Source: Isoetes taiwanensis
Taxonomy: Eukaryota; Streptophyta; Lycopodiopsida; Isoetales; Isoetaceae
Reading direction: 5' to 3'
NCBI GenBank assembly: GCA_021234155.1
Contig: JAJEKV010000040.1
Coordinates: 12,297,072 to 12,361,071, forward strand
Length of the DNA: 64,000 bases
In this document: piece by piece, positions 10,676-21,984 of the stretch
How the letters are laid out: every line of letters starts with the position of its first letter
How positions within the stretch are numbered: position 1 is the stretch's first letter
Position numbers and translations under genes: made by a program
Notes under the pieces: model-generated
What the model saw: only the letters and a program-made list of their open reading frames with translations
Databases searched by the model: none
Told to the model about the DNA's origin: nothing

Positions 10676-10918
10676 ATGGATTATTCGCCATCTTCTGTGC
10701 ACCACATCGAGGCAATCAAGTGCTCAATGAGCTACAATGATCTTGTCGGTTGCCAAATAAGGGGTATTCTTCTTGATCCCTACCTGCAATCCAAAGAAAA
10801 TGGTGCTGAGATTCGTTGCCCCGGGCTAACTCGTGTTATGATCCATCTTATTTGGCTTCCTGAGTGCAATAGCTATGAGATATCAGGGATCACCTCAACA
10901 GGTGTTGAGGATGAGTGA
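10676..10918 (+). CDS. Second small IHLxW-family protein (80 aa), unknown function
   Basis: Tandem paralogue of the gene at 10,034: exactly 80 residues, 45 of 80 positions identical with no gaps. Invariant features are IKC-x-M-SYND-x3-C, LDPYLQSK in the middle, LTRV-x-IHL-x-WLP, Y-E, and ITS-x-GV-x-DE at the end. It keeps the three cysteines at the shared positions and gains one more (PEC) in the WLP loop. The ATG is fixed by the conserved leader. The region after the stop carries AATAAA at 11,016-11,021, a possible polyadenylation signal. The copy at 31,359 is disrupted by indels. Function unknown; clustering with a paralogue under the same promoter module suggests a recent tandem duplication of a working gene. 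Confidence 0.8.
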   Translation: MDYSPSSVHHIEAIKCSMSYNDLVGCQIRGILLDPYLQSKENGAEIRCPGLTRVMIHLIWLPECNSYEISGITSTGVEDE

Positions 10919-11339
10919 ATCAGAATTTCAGCAATATATAATGTAGTGATGTTCTGGCATATAAGATATAGTAATGCATAAGAGCACTTGTATTAATTTG
11001 AAATATGCAGAGAGTAATAAAAAATAACTACCTCCAGCATAAATACTTCTGAACTCCATATTGTTTGGGTTCTGGAGCGCGACGCTTATGAGATAGATAA
11101 AATCACCAATGACTATATATATATGATCTAAATTATAGTAATGTACAAAATCTTATGTATTAAGATGAAAGATATGTATTACAAGTACAAGATCTCATGT
11201 ATTAAGATGAACAATGTGCTATGTCTTTCCACATATCTACAATATATTTCGGAATTTGGACAGTTTTCGGCCTCTTGCCTTTGGCATCCCAGGCATAATG
11301 AATAGCATCTAAATTTTTGTACCTTGAAGGATTTTCGAC

Positions 11340-11566
11340 ATAATAACGTATTGTCACATGGTATCGGGAATGTCATACGAATGTCCCATGATATATGTAA
11401 TGTCATATATAACATATGTCACATAGTATATGTAAGGTCAGATGGCATACATCTCATATGTCATATAGTATACATAATAATACGTCTCATATGCCATAAG
11501 TCAGATATATGTCACATGGTATATATAATGTCATAAATGACATATGTCACATGGTATATAGTCATA
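11340..11566. repeat. AT-rich palindromic repeat array
   Basis: Words such as CACATGGTATAT, GACATATGTCACATGGTATA and CATATGCCATAAGTCAGATA mark this as another array of the family seen at 2.2 and 5.1 kb. The bases before it (10,919-11,339) hold only the 3' region of the small gene and AT-rich sequence without a supported gene. Second copy near 32,035-32,250. Confidence 0.75.
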
Positions 11567-11607
11567 ACATTATGCTTTTGTGATGCATAATGTATAATGT
11601 TGACATA

Positions 11608-11865
<258 letters not shown>

Positions 11866-12006
11866 GCCTCCAAGGCTTATTAGACGACAAATTTAAATGT
11901 CATCGTAAAACAATAGATGAGTTTCTGAATCATCTAGCTCATCACTCTTACTCAAATTGTCATTATCATCAACATTATGATTATGCATACAAACTTCTCT
12001 ATACTT

Positions 12007-12342
12007 TTAAAGCTCAATAAAATACCTCCCTACTATATTCCTATTTAGGGTGAAAAGGTTGGCGGATCTTGTGTAGTATATTCCAAACTTATCACGTAAT
12101 CCATTGTATGTTGTACATCGAAGCACCACATGGTCCTCATCCTCTACTTTAGCTTCCCCACATATTTTACAGTATCTTTGATCTCTAGGAATAATATGTC
12201 CCCATCTACCCACTTTCACACTTAAATGATGTGAACTAAACCAAATCCTACAAATAGCATGTCTTTTTAGGATAAAAATATTTTCCCTCAGGTGCCCTGC
12301 AATTTCCAACGTGGGGTTAATATTCTGCTTATACAAAATCAT
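12007..12342 (-). pseudogene. LINE retrotransposon C-terminal fragment (zinc-finger tail)
   Basis: This minus-strand frame of ~111 residues carries the typical tail of plant/animal LINE ORF2 proteins: a WFSSHHLSVKVGRW block, then a C-x2-C-x10-H-x5-C zinc-binding motif (YCKICGEAKVEDEDHVVLRC), then CTTYNGLRDKF and a VGRYFIEL end. The RT domain itself is missing here. A stretch homologous to the segment just upstream in such proteins lies at 16,525-16,740, which may be the other half of the same element separated by 4 kb. The second copy (32,714-33,055) differs mainly by a small indel that changes a few residues before the end. A dead fragment. Confidence 0.8.
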
Positions 12343-12519
12343 TTTGGTCTTGGGCTGCGACCATATCTTCTTATGTATTATCCTGGATATCTATTGTCTT
12401 AAATCAGATTTTACTAAGACCATGTTATGGTACAAGCATGGGGGAGTGGTCCACCGTGAAAGTGCTATAGGAAACTGGCAAAGCTATGTAGATGTTAATT
12501 CCAAATTAGCCCAGTAATA

Positions 12520-12948
12520 TAAGGGCAAGGGATAGTAATTATTCTTCATTAACCAAAATATTTATACACCTATGGATGGGGTCATGGATGCAAGGAAGAT
12601 AAAAGGAATACCAAGTATAGCAAAGAAAGGGATGTGACAAGGAAAGAATGTTATTAAATCTCTGTAGATTCTAAAGAAGGCCTTTTATTACATAAAAGAT
12701 GTACATCGACATATTTATAGGGAGCGTCAACGACTTAATCACAAAGGGGCAAACCATTATGTCCACTATTAGCCATGAAAAGGTTGAGCTATAGAAATCT
12801 ACGCAAAGGGTTAAAGGGGCACGTTTATTGGGATAAAAGGCAACAAGGCAATGGAAATAGACGCCAACTATTTTAAGTTTTAAAAGTAACTTTTGTAATT
12901 AAAAGGGGAAGTTGGGCTATCTCTAACATATAATTATAATAAGGTAGA
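12520..12948. other. Stretch without supported gene upstream of the heat-shock-like promoter
   Basis: No open frame looks coding. The sequence is nearly identical in the second copy (33,227-33,653), which may mean that it is functional, recently duplicated, or simply better polished. Nothing else is seen. Confidence 0.5.
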
Positions 12949-13104
12949 TTCTGGAATGTTCTATAATTGAACATAAAAATATAGATTTTTCAATGGTCAC
13001 TATAAATGGAAGGTACTAGAAGATAGAAGATGGAGTCTGTTTCTAGAAACATCTGGCGCCTTCTTGAATGATACAGAAAGCTCTTTTATCTTCGTATAAA
13101 AGGG
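12949..13104 (+). promoter_or_regulatory. Heat-shock-element cluster with TATA box
   Basis: TTCTGGAATGTTC (12,949-12,961) is a perfect trimeric heat-shock element of the form TTCnnGAAnnTTC. Two further dimeric sites follow, TTCTAGAA (13,041-13,048) and TTCTTGAA (13,061-13,068), then TATAAAAGGG at 13,095-13,104, 27 bases after the last site. This spacing is what a heat-inducible plant promoter looks like. The same sites are kept at 33,654-33,810. The downstream transcript has no recognisable ORF, so this could drive a non-coding or retroelement-derived (LTR-like) transcript. Confidence 0.55.
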
Positions 13105-14500
13105 AGGAGAAGGCGGCACTTCAACCCTAGCGGAGATTGAGTGCCGATTAATCTGAAGATGCAACCCTAGCGTGAGGTTGATTGCGAGAAGAATCTAAAC
13201 CCAGTCGTCCTGGATAAATACGAACGGGGGTGCAAATAACGTTTCCTTTTATAGAGAGAGCGGCGACAGAAAGCCCCTAGGGCGGCGGCAATACCTCGCC
13301 ATGCAGATTTCTACTGAGATTTCTACTTAGTTATTCAGACGGCTGCACAGGTAGAACCGAGAGGCAGGTTGTTCTATAGTTTTATTGAAGCCGGGTTACG
13401 AAGGGTATGAGCGAAGGATTCATGGAATGGGTTTACATAAACTAAATAGCTCCTAGAAGCTTCTTCTTTATTAAAAGTCTTTGGTTTACATAAACAGTGT
13501 GTGTTTTATTAGCGATACATAGTCCGCAGTCGCTCGATTATGCTTTATACGCCATTATCTTTTTCTATTTTCGGGGGTAAACCGGGCGTCGAAGGCGGCG
13601 CTTTCAGTAAGGATTTCGATGGGATTTCTTTTCTAGTTTGAAAACAATTGGTGAATTTTGATAAGAGCCAAAGGAGCCATTTGGGTTTTGCAAATCAACC
13701 TCTTGGTGAAAATCACTAGAATTTTGCGGTAACTTCTTACTATAAGCGTAGTGATGTCTTGAATGAATTAAGTATAAAAACTTGCCAAGCTTTGGTTTTT
13801 GAGGCGGTCAAATTTATTAGGCAAAAGGTTAGCTAATGCGGTGATTTACGGCCCGGCATATATGTTTTCAAGACAATAACAACAATGGTGTGGCATAGTT
13901 TTTGGAGACAATTTGGCGTGGCGGGGTTATGGACAGCGATTGCAAGCTTCTGGGAACTTCTCTCATCTTCTAAAATCATCGATTTTACAGCGTCTAGAAT
14001 GATCTAGGCGGTTCTCTTTGATATAAAAAAAGGAAGGGCAAGCAAATCAAAACCCGAGCTTAGGTTGATGGCAAGTTTGTTAAAGTTGGGTGTTTGTTTG
14101 GCGGTAGGTACGGTTGGTTTTATTTTGGTTGTATTGGAGGGCGAAGGCAAGCTGTGGATTTAATCTGGCGGAAGTAGTTTCTTCGGGGGGACGATTTGAT
14201 GGAAGCGTTCTCCGCTGCGGCTTTTATTTTTCTGCCGGGGAAGGAAATCGTTGTGTTAAGATCGGCCTCAATCAAGAGCTCCAGATGAATGTAGAACCTT
14301 TTGGATTCTTCTTTCTCCTCGATTGTTGCAGTCTAGGCCAAATAATTTATCTTCAAGTTTGTTAAAATCTGAAGGGCGGATACCTCCTTAGTAGTCTCTT
14401 TTTTAATCAATCTTTCTCAACCCGGACCCGGTGTTGCCTCTACCTAGCAGCATGGAGATCAAGCTTGAGCTTTGTTTTGGTGAGATTCTAAGATAAACAC
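13105..14500. other. Leader-like region with a second TATA block, no recognised ORF
   Basis: Sequence after the TATA box carries two AACCCTAGCG words (from about 13,125) and no convincing long frame. A second promoter-like block at 13,992-14,035 has TCTAGAATGATCTAGG followed by TATAAAAAAAGG (from 14,022), echoing the first block. A short plus-strand frame at 14,114-14,365 is not conserved in the second copy because of indels. It could be the untranslated part of a decayed LTR element; no LTR pair could be delimited. Confidence 0.35.
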
Positions 14501-16400
14501 ACGGAAAATGTCAAGGCCAATTTCGTTTCCTTCTACTCATCACACGCCAAGGGCGTGCACGGAGGGCGGCCGGAGATTAGATCATTTTGACCAAAAATGT
14601 TTTGTGCCCAATTTCGGCAAGCTATGGCCCTCAGCTGCTCTTCTAGAATTAGCTCTCCTTTGGATGCTGGGAAAGGGTCCTTATTTCCTTATGGCCTTCG
14701 TTTTCTTATGACAGGTAAAGATGAAATGTTCCTCAAGACTCCGTCATATCCAAATTATGCATTCTCTTTGTCATTAAGGTTTGCTTCCTTAAACTTTTAA
14801 CTCTTTTAATCTCAACTGCTTTTTGATCTATAACAATCTGAGGTGCTTTGAAGTGGTCCTCGAATCCATGTAAGTTTGTATTGGAACTTTGAACTGGTTC
14901 TCAAATCCACCTAAGTTTGAATTGGTGCAGAGGTTTTGGCAGTGGCATTACCATATTTTAAGGAAGTGAGATAAAGGTTAAACTACTTTTGTGTAAATCT
15001 GCAGTGCAGTACGATGATAATTGTTGCATCTAAAATATTCATTGTGCCAACTCATTATTTGATAAGCCAACCTCCTACAAGCTCTAAAGGCGAGGAGGCT
15101 ACTTACACACCAAAAGCCCTCCATAAGCCCTCATAGCCCTTAAGCATAGCATGTTGAAAGACCTTTTTTGTTTTAATTAAAAGGCGGTTTGAGAGGCGAA
15201 TAATGTCTGGATCATATCCAAAGCTTTTTATATTTTACAAATATCCAAAAAGTTAAATTTTAACATGTTTATTTTTGCCCCAAATTTATGCAAGATGTCT
15301 TTGACATGTTGAAGCCATGCCTCGTTAGCTTCCATTAAATCAATTTTTTCGGATACCTTGTGTAGAGAATACTTTTCGACATTTAGAGCTTTGCTCTCTT
15401 TGCTATGGTGAGAGCATGTGGGGTCATAAGGTCTATATGAGCTCTACTCTTTAGGTGGAATTGTATTGGGGGAGGTTGGTGGCGAAAAAGTCGGTAGAAG
15501 GGAGGATTCATATCAATTCCTCTTTTGAACTAACTGTCTTTCGTCTTTGTTAAAATAATAGTTGTCTTCGTGATAGGTCGTGTGGGATGATTGAAACAAT
15601 TGTTTATGTGCATTCTTCTTTCAATTACTCAAAATACACTTGAGTCGTCATCCTTTGGCAACTATAAGTTGATGTATTTCAAAGTAAAGCAATGCTCAAA
15701 TTGTAGGCAATTTTGAGCGTATATTTGGTCCCGATCGGTTATTGTATATACAAAAACATGTGCTACACTCAAAATCCGATTCTTTATGTGTGCATAGCAT
15801 AACTCCTTACATCTCTATTAACAATGGACATCAAAACTTCATACCCTTAGATAATGCTTGAGGATCAAACGTATTCCTCGATAAAATGCCAAAAAAAAAA
15901 AAAAAAAAAAAAAGATGTGGGCGGCCTTGGCCATAATAACTACTTGTATATATAATTGTGGATTATCAATTATTTACCAAGTAGCGTCCAACGACGGCCT
16001 TCTGCGACAAAATCCGATTCGGTGAAGGAGCGACCAGACTCGGGCATAGTTGCTTGTATCCAAGCTAATTCAGTGTTCTTAGGAAGTTCTGCCTAGATAC
16101 TCAGTTCCTTCAAGCGGTTTTGTGCTGGTCTAAATGCTTCTGCCGAAGCCCTATTGAAGCATCCTTTTCTTCCATAGCCAGGTATTTGCTTTGTTGATTG
16201 GAGGCTACGGTGAAGTAGCGTTGATCATTCCATTATCCAATTGCCAGAGCCAGTGTATCTTCCTATTCTTATCATTCCAAGATCGGAGGCTGGGGTGTAG
16301 CAATGGTGATCAATTCCAAGAGCCAGTAATCCGGTGTATAGCTTTGCCAGTATAGCCTTTCGGAGGTGGATCCAGTTGGGTGGTTAAGTACTCTACCATA
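14501..16400. other. Long stretch without supported gene
   Basis: Short frames only. The part 14,640-15,060 is nearly identical to 35,340-35,770. An A-run of about 24 lies at 15,889-15,913. At 16,195-16,340 a phrase around 'gcggaggctggggtgtagcaatggtgatcaattcc' type sequence is partly repeated, suggesting a small internal duplication. Nothing codes recognisably. Confidence 0.5.
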
Positions 16401-16524
16401 GCAATTTGACTGTATTGAGTTCCAGATTGATCAAAGATCTATTGTTTAATTCCATATTCAGTAATTCAAGGATGTTCAAAGAGTCCAAATCCATAAATCG
16501 TATCAAACCACCTCATCACATATC

Positions 16525-16740
16525 TCATTTATTGAGCCATTTCTTGATATCTTGGAACAAACCATTCTCCTTGCTGGCTAACAAAGCCATGCGTGTAATT
16601 CTAGGATCATCCATGAGTAACACCTTCTTAAAATATGTAATGCATCTAAGAATCGCTTTTCCTTCAAAAGGCATGAGACCATATTCTGCTAACATTATAG
16701 AGTAAGGTGTTTGGGATTTAACTCCTAATTCCAGTCTCAA
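16525..16740 (-). pseudogene. LINE ORF2 fragment (post-RT region)
   Basis: This minus-strand frame of 71 residues has the pattern S-x-TPYSIMLAEYGLMP, then ILRCITYFKKVLLMDDPRI. It matches the segment between the RT domain and the zinc tail of LINE ORF2 proteins (V..T....L.E.G..P......I.YF.KV..M). A T-run on the plus strand (16,748-16,770) abuts its 5' side. The frame stops at 16,525; coding-like sequence continues with stops towards 16,300. The copy at 37,241-37,456 encodes the same residues. The plus-strand frame across the same bases (16,406-16,705) is its shadow. Confidence 0.65.
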
Positions 16741-16746
16741 GGTGTC

Positions 16747-16777
<31 letters not shown>

Positions 16778-16984
16778 GAGATTGTTCATAGAGTGAACAT
16801 GGGCAGTGAAAAAATGCATCTCTAATATGTAGCATAATAACAGGGGGTTTTCTTTGTGTTTTTGTACGCTTTTCACTAAGGTTTTCCTATGATTTCGTGA
16901 TGTATTCAAATGGATGTACTAATGCGTACATCTAGAGTGCACCATTTCTTGAGCCATTGATTTTAGCTTTTTTTTTTCAATGGT

Positions 16985-17165
16985 CAACAACCAATGGCTC
17001 ACAACAAAAGCCCTCTTTTTGTGCTTGCAACCAATGGCTCACAACAAAGCCTATTTTTTTTGTGTGTGGTGCATAATGGACACATGAAGGGCTTGCAACC
17101 AATGGCTCACAACAAAAGCCCTATTTTTGTGTCTGTGGTGCATAATGGGCACATGAAGGGCTTGA
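16985..17165. repeat. Three-copy short tandem repeat (AACCAATGGCTCACAAC)
   Basis: The phrase AACCAATGGCTCACAACAAA followed by GCCCTNTTTTTGTG occurs three times (near 16,988, 17,030 and 17,097). The last two are followed by GTGGTGCATAATGG(A/G)CAC. The same array lies at 37,688-37,872. The in-frame translation is repetitive and probably not a protein. Confidence 0.85.
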
Positions 17166-17605
17166 AGGGCGCATGTAGTGCAGCATCCCCGCCGGTAACA
17201 CATTTCTTATCATAACTTTTGATTCAGAGCTCTGTTTGAGATGATTTTTATTGCGTTGGAAAGCTCTTTCCGAGATATTTTTGATAGTGTATGATATGGA
17301 TATGTTTGGTTAAGTTATCTATGCTAAAACAGCAATTTTTCGGCCGGGTTTGGTAGGCTTTCACATCCCTATCGGTGATTAATCTGAGGATTAGCTATTG
17401 GATATTGTTTTTCGGCTCATTAGAATGAAGCTTGCAAAAATTGCCATGCATTTTTTAGATTTTAGGCGGTTATTAAGCAAATTCCAAGGCTTGTAGATCC
17501 TTGTGCTAACAAGCGGAAAAAGTTTCCACTTTGGTTTCTCACCACAAGAATCCATGGAGGCCAAAGGCTGCTGCTAAATTCCAGTTGAAAAATATTTGTG
17601 TATGG

Positions 17606-17660
17606 GTGAATATGCACCCAAACCAAAGGGGGTTTAAGGGGGATTTTAATTTAAATGTGT
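17606..17660. repeat. Half-arm of the inverted-repeat (MITE-like) family
   Basis: GTGAATATGCACCCAAACCA followed by AAGGGGGTTTAAGGGGGATT matches one arm of the inverted-repeat element at 41,666-42,106 with a few changes. No opposite arm is near, so it is a truncated relative. A copy is present near 38,318-38,370. Confidence 0.6.
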
Positions 17661-17979
17661 TGGACCCAATGGTTGTGTCATTCCACTTGTTCGTGAACAT
17701 TTTTCCTTGATTGGCCAAACAATGAATTATGAAATAGTGATTATGTAGATGATAGTCCAGGCCATCCACATCTACCATTAGTAAGACAATCCCAACATTG
17801 GTAAAAGTACGTTCTGAACTTCTAAATAGACTGTTTATAGAATAAACGTCTTCTCCAGCATAATAACATAGTACCTTTGAATGAATATAACAGCGGAAGA
17901 TGAGGAACCATTAGAATATGTTCAAATATTCTCCATATCTCTTAATTTAAGTTTATATTTTGAATACACCATGGCCTTA

Positions 17980-18005
17980 AGAATAGAATAGAATAGAATA
18001 GAATA
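17980..18005. repeat. (AATAG)n microsatellite
   Basis: Four to five AATAG units in a row; the same run is at 38,689-38,712 in the second copy. Confidence 0.9.
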
Positions 18006-18269
18006 TGATTTTATAGTCCACACGAGGAGACCAAGCGGCCTATGGGACCCAAGTACTAAAAAAGAAGCGTGCCGGTATTACTACCCGGGATTAAAAACCC
18101 ATAGAAGGGTTTGAGGAGGAAAAACCTTAATGTGCAATAAGGATCTTTGACATCTTTCTGATTATATACATAATCACAAATCACGGTGAGATTAATGTCG
18201 GACGGGGGCATAAGCGAGTCGGCGTATCCATTACCTCGGTATGATCCCAACAAACCCTCTGATAGTGCT

Positions 18270-19363
18270 CGATTAGCTCATGCAAGGCGATGGGGCACAA
18301 GCTAGCAGAGTATCAGAGGCAGGATATCTTTGATGCAGCCGAGGGCGGGCACGGGGCGTGACTTTCATCCTCAATGGCCACGTTGGCGGCAGCGGACTCG
18401 TCCTCACGGGCTCAGAATCCATCTCCACTGTCTCAATGCGGAGGTGGTGTGCACTGTCGCGAATGGAAGCAATCACCCTGCGCTTTTCATGGGTAGATGG
18501 AGTGCTGGAGGGTAGTGGTGTGGGCCCTCGTGAGCATGGGATTAACACGTTGTCGATAATTTGCCACCTTGACATGTGCGAGGGCCTCTCCCAAAGCTTG
18601 GCCATGAAAACAAGCATCAAATCTCTTTGCTTCAAGGCATGGCGTTCCTTGAGTGTATGCTGCTTGGTCCACATCAGGTGTGCACGCACATTCCATAGCG
18701 AGAACCAGCGGGCTTGCTTGTCTTTCCGGCCGGACTTTGAGTCATTTGCGGGCCCCATCACCTGCGCCAAAGCAAGGTTAGGCGTAGGGCTTCATCATAG
18801 CCACCACCTTACGGAAGTAAATAATGTGGCGTTCAGTAGCGACCCTACGTAATGGAAGGAAGCACGTCTCTGGAGCAAGATGCGATATGGGACCGTGGAC
18901 TTCACTCGGTGCAGGGCCAAGAAGGTATACGGTACCTACTCTAGATCGTTCCAAGTGGTGAGGGATATCGGCCCCCACACTACGCCCCATAGAGGAGGAC
19001 GGTTCAACCAAGGCCACGAACAAGTGTGCTGGTGACCTCATGCATCTGACTCTGCCTTTGGTTTGTTGTTTTGCATTGCATCAGGGGCTTTCGACTGCGG
19101 TGACCCGTATTGCTGATGGATGCATCGGTGTGTGGTAGTAGAAAACTCAATGCCCAAATACTTATGAAGCTAGCCACCTCCACTACCTGCCCACAGTAAG
19201 TGAATGAGGAAAAGGCGTGGGTCTTGGGGATGATGGGACAGCCCGGCACCCTTGTCTTAAGCGAGATTAACTCATGTCGATTGGAATTGGCGGAAAGTGT
19301 CCAAAGCATCCGGTGGCGTTGCATGTCCTCACAGGGTATATCGCGGCGAGGAGTCAACATCAT
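18270..19363 (-). pseudogene. LINE reverse transcriptase C-terminal half, decayed
   Basis: Minus-strand frames broken by indels, but together they follow a LINE ORF2. EDMQRHRMLWTLSANS and a KTRV lie near 19,270-19,340 (just after the RT active site in family members). FTYCGQVVEVASF lies near 19,180-19,200, then an IPHHLERSRVGTV block, RHIIYFRKVVAM (near 18,790-18,840), and a tail with SHMSRWQIIDN (near 18,560). The YADD-containing part, present in the second copy at 40,060-40,100, is absent here: homology between the copies stops at about 19,365. A dead fragment. Confidence 0.7.
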
Positions 19364-19365
19364 CG

Positions 19366-20770
19366 GCCAATGTAGCAGGAACCTCCATGCACAATTGAAG
19401 CTATATGTAAACTATTTACTTGCATATCATGCACCATGGACCATAGGAACCCTAAACTAAGACGCAGCTCCATCTTCTACAATGATCATATTGTTGAAGG
19501 TTGAATTTAAAAAAAAGAGGCAATGTATGAGCATGAGAGATAAAACAGATAATCATACATGAAAATGAAATATATACGCTGCGAACTTCAAGCAATGTTT
19601 ACTCACGTGGCAACCTGAGAGGTTCATGGAGGCGATATAAAAAGCATCATTGTTTAATATCGGAAACACCAATATGAAAGAATTATGCCTACATGTAATA
19701 TCTTCTCCATGCTCTCAATTTGCTTTTTCCCTACCATGGAAAGAACTTATCATAAGTAGCACTATATGATATAAGCTATTAACTATCTACAAATCAAATT
19801 GATCAAAGCTCTCAACTTGTATGTCCTATGTATCAAGATTGTCATGTCCCCACATGTTACATCCAGAACAATGCGAGAAAAACCCTTACTATCCTAATCC
19901 AATTTAGCTTCTCTCTTTTAAATTACATAAAGTTGATTACATAAAAGAACATATCTACATGGCACTATCCCAGCCCATAAAGCATCAACGAAATTTAAAA
20001 TATTTCTTTTTCTATAATAAAAGATTAGATGATATCTAAACTCACCATCTACATCAACAAACAACAACTACATATATGACACTATCTCATCTCATAAAGC
20101 ATTGACAATATATTTTCATCTCTCTTCCAAACACCCAAATCTATAAGAAAGGCTAAAATCGGGCAATTTATTTGAGAATATGTTTACTACAACCCATTTC
20201 GCGAGTCTCGGGCAAAGATCACCTTAATAGAACTGTCAAAACCATGTGCATCAATGGGAGGCGATTTTTTACCTTACCGTATGTATCTAAGGGTCATAGG
20301 TATTTTTAAAAGTTCTTCTACCAATACGAGGAAGGGGTTAAATTTGCCCTATCGAGAAAACCGTTATACTAGGGGTTTTCAGGCTACCCTATGCATCGGT
20401 GGCATATCCCTTATAAAGAAGGTGGATCTGGGATCTCTGGTCAATTCCTTCTCCATTAAGATTGAGGTTTTTGGTTCTACCTAGAAGTTTGGTTAGGTGT
20501 CAATTTGCCCTCATCTTTCCTAATAATTGTTAGGAAGGAAATTTGTATAGTACTTGGTTATAGCTCGGACCAATTCTGCGGCTCTTCTCGGCTTTGATAG
20601 TTTGCTTGGATTCTTGAATTTAGAGGCTCCACATCAATTAATTCACTTGAAATCATCGAGGTCTATATGTTGAAAATTGAGCACCCATTCGACATCTTAT
20701 AAAACTATCTAGATCTCTTTTATTATCTTCCTTTTCCAAACTCTCTTAGAAATTCTCACGAGCACCACAC
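19366..20770. other. Unique spacer between the two duplicated segments
   Basis: AT-rich sequence with no counterpart elsewhere in the window. It contains one unrecognised open frame (20,176-20,484) and otherwise nothing I can support. Where it meets the second segment copy (around 20,765-20,775) there is no obvious repeat or signature of a mobile element. Confidence 0.6.
20176..20484 (+). CDS. Unrecognised ~100-residue ORF or exon
   Basis: Open from just after a TGA at 20,173 to a TAG at 20,482. The only early ATG is at 20,254 (76 residues), but the upstream part (a YYNPFRESRAKITL run) looks equally protein-like, so this could be an exon or a fragment whose 5' end is lost. Composition is balanced with alternating hydrophobic residues towards the end (SFSIKIEVFGST), which suggests beta strands. 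No signal peptide or known motif. I do not recognise it. Confidence 0.3.
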   Translation, partial: EYVYYNPFRESRAKITLIELSKPCASMGGDFLPYRMYLRVIGIFKSSSTNTRKGLNLPYRENRYTRGFQATLCIGGISLIKKVDLGSLVNSFSIKIEVFGST

Positions 20771-21984
20771 AAGTTTTTTATTTACTCAAAGTGATTCTCT
20801 TTTATCTTATCATCATAGCCTATAGGCATTTGAAGAATCATAAAAAAACTCCATCTGTAAAAGATTGATGGATCCAACACAATTCTTGATCGCGATCCTT
20901 CACAAGCTTCATGCTTTGAACTTCATAATCCTTCAACTCTTAATTCCAAGCTCTTTCCTCTATGTTTTTACTCAAGGCTTCCTTCAATGGCTCTTCTCCA
21001 AAACCCTTGCACACTATTGGCCATTTTTGTAAAAGTTCTATCATAGTACGCTGGTGCCATGTATCTTTATGTATGCTTATGTACATGTATATGCATCTGA
21101 GTTCTAGACTATTAATAGCGGTCAGATTTACAACATAGCCCAACATTCTCTCTCCATATTTGATGTTTTATATAGTAAATTCCAACTTCAAGCGACATCA
21201 GAATCTTGCAATATCTGTTTTGTTTTCATTTTCCTCGACAATTTACTCACTAACTTATATTTGTACTTATCACGGTAGTTGATGATACATTGGCGTGTTC
21301 TTGTATTGGGTAAACAAGTTCCCCTCAAGTGTATATATAGGGGAACTTGCTTCAAGCCAATAGTTCACACATTGGCGTTTGTGATGGGCAATGGTTCAAG
21401 GCTTAAGTATATCGTATTGGATTGCCTGAAAAACACTTGTTATTATGTGTGGATCGAGATATTTATTTGGGATTTTCTTGAGGCAATTGGGTCGATATAG
21501 TTGGCAAGTTGGATCAAGAATTAAATAGGTTTTGTACAAGTTACTTTATATTCCACTTTAATGGTAATATTAGTTCTGTTTTACATTTTATTGTTGCACG
21601 TATATTCCATAAATGCATTCCAGCACATCACAACTAATGCGGACATCGTTGGACACTGCGTTTCTAATATAAGATTATAATGTTTGGTGTATATCATGGT
21701 GATATGTCAAAATCACGAATACAGCTTGCCTATATTTACCCCAAAATTGAATGGTCGGGGAACTATCGACGATTACAGTATCATTAATAATCCAGATGCT
21801 TTAGCTTCCTCAACGTGATCAAGCCCAGTTGAAGGGGCATATATAACATACATTTTATATTTCATAAGTCATATTATCATATAGTAGTAGTAATGGTGCC
21901 AACATTCTTGGGCATAAGATTAAAACCTATTCGACTCCGGGCTCCTTTTAATAAATCTAATATAGTAGTTCTTTTGCTATTGCT

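Noticed and set aside
16406-16705. Plus-strand ORF of 99 codons, identical in both segment copies
   Set aside because: It is the shadow of the LINE fragment on the minus strand, which carries the recognisable motifs; identity reflects overall nucleotide identity of the tract.
16985-17215. Repetitive plus-strand ORF over the AACCAATGGCTCACAAC repeats
   Set aside because: The frame only reflects a short tandem repeat; the second copy shifts frame through a unit without any conserved ending.
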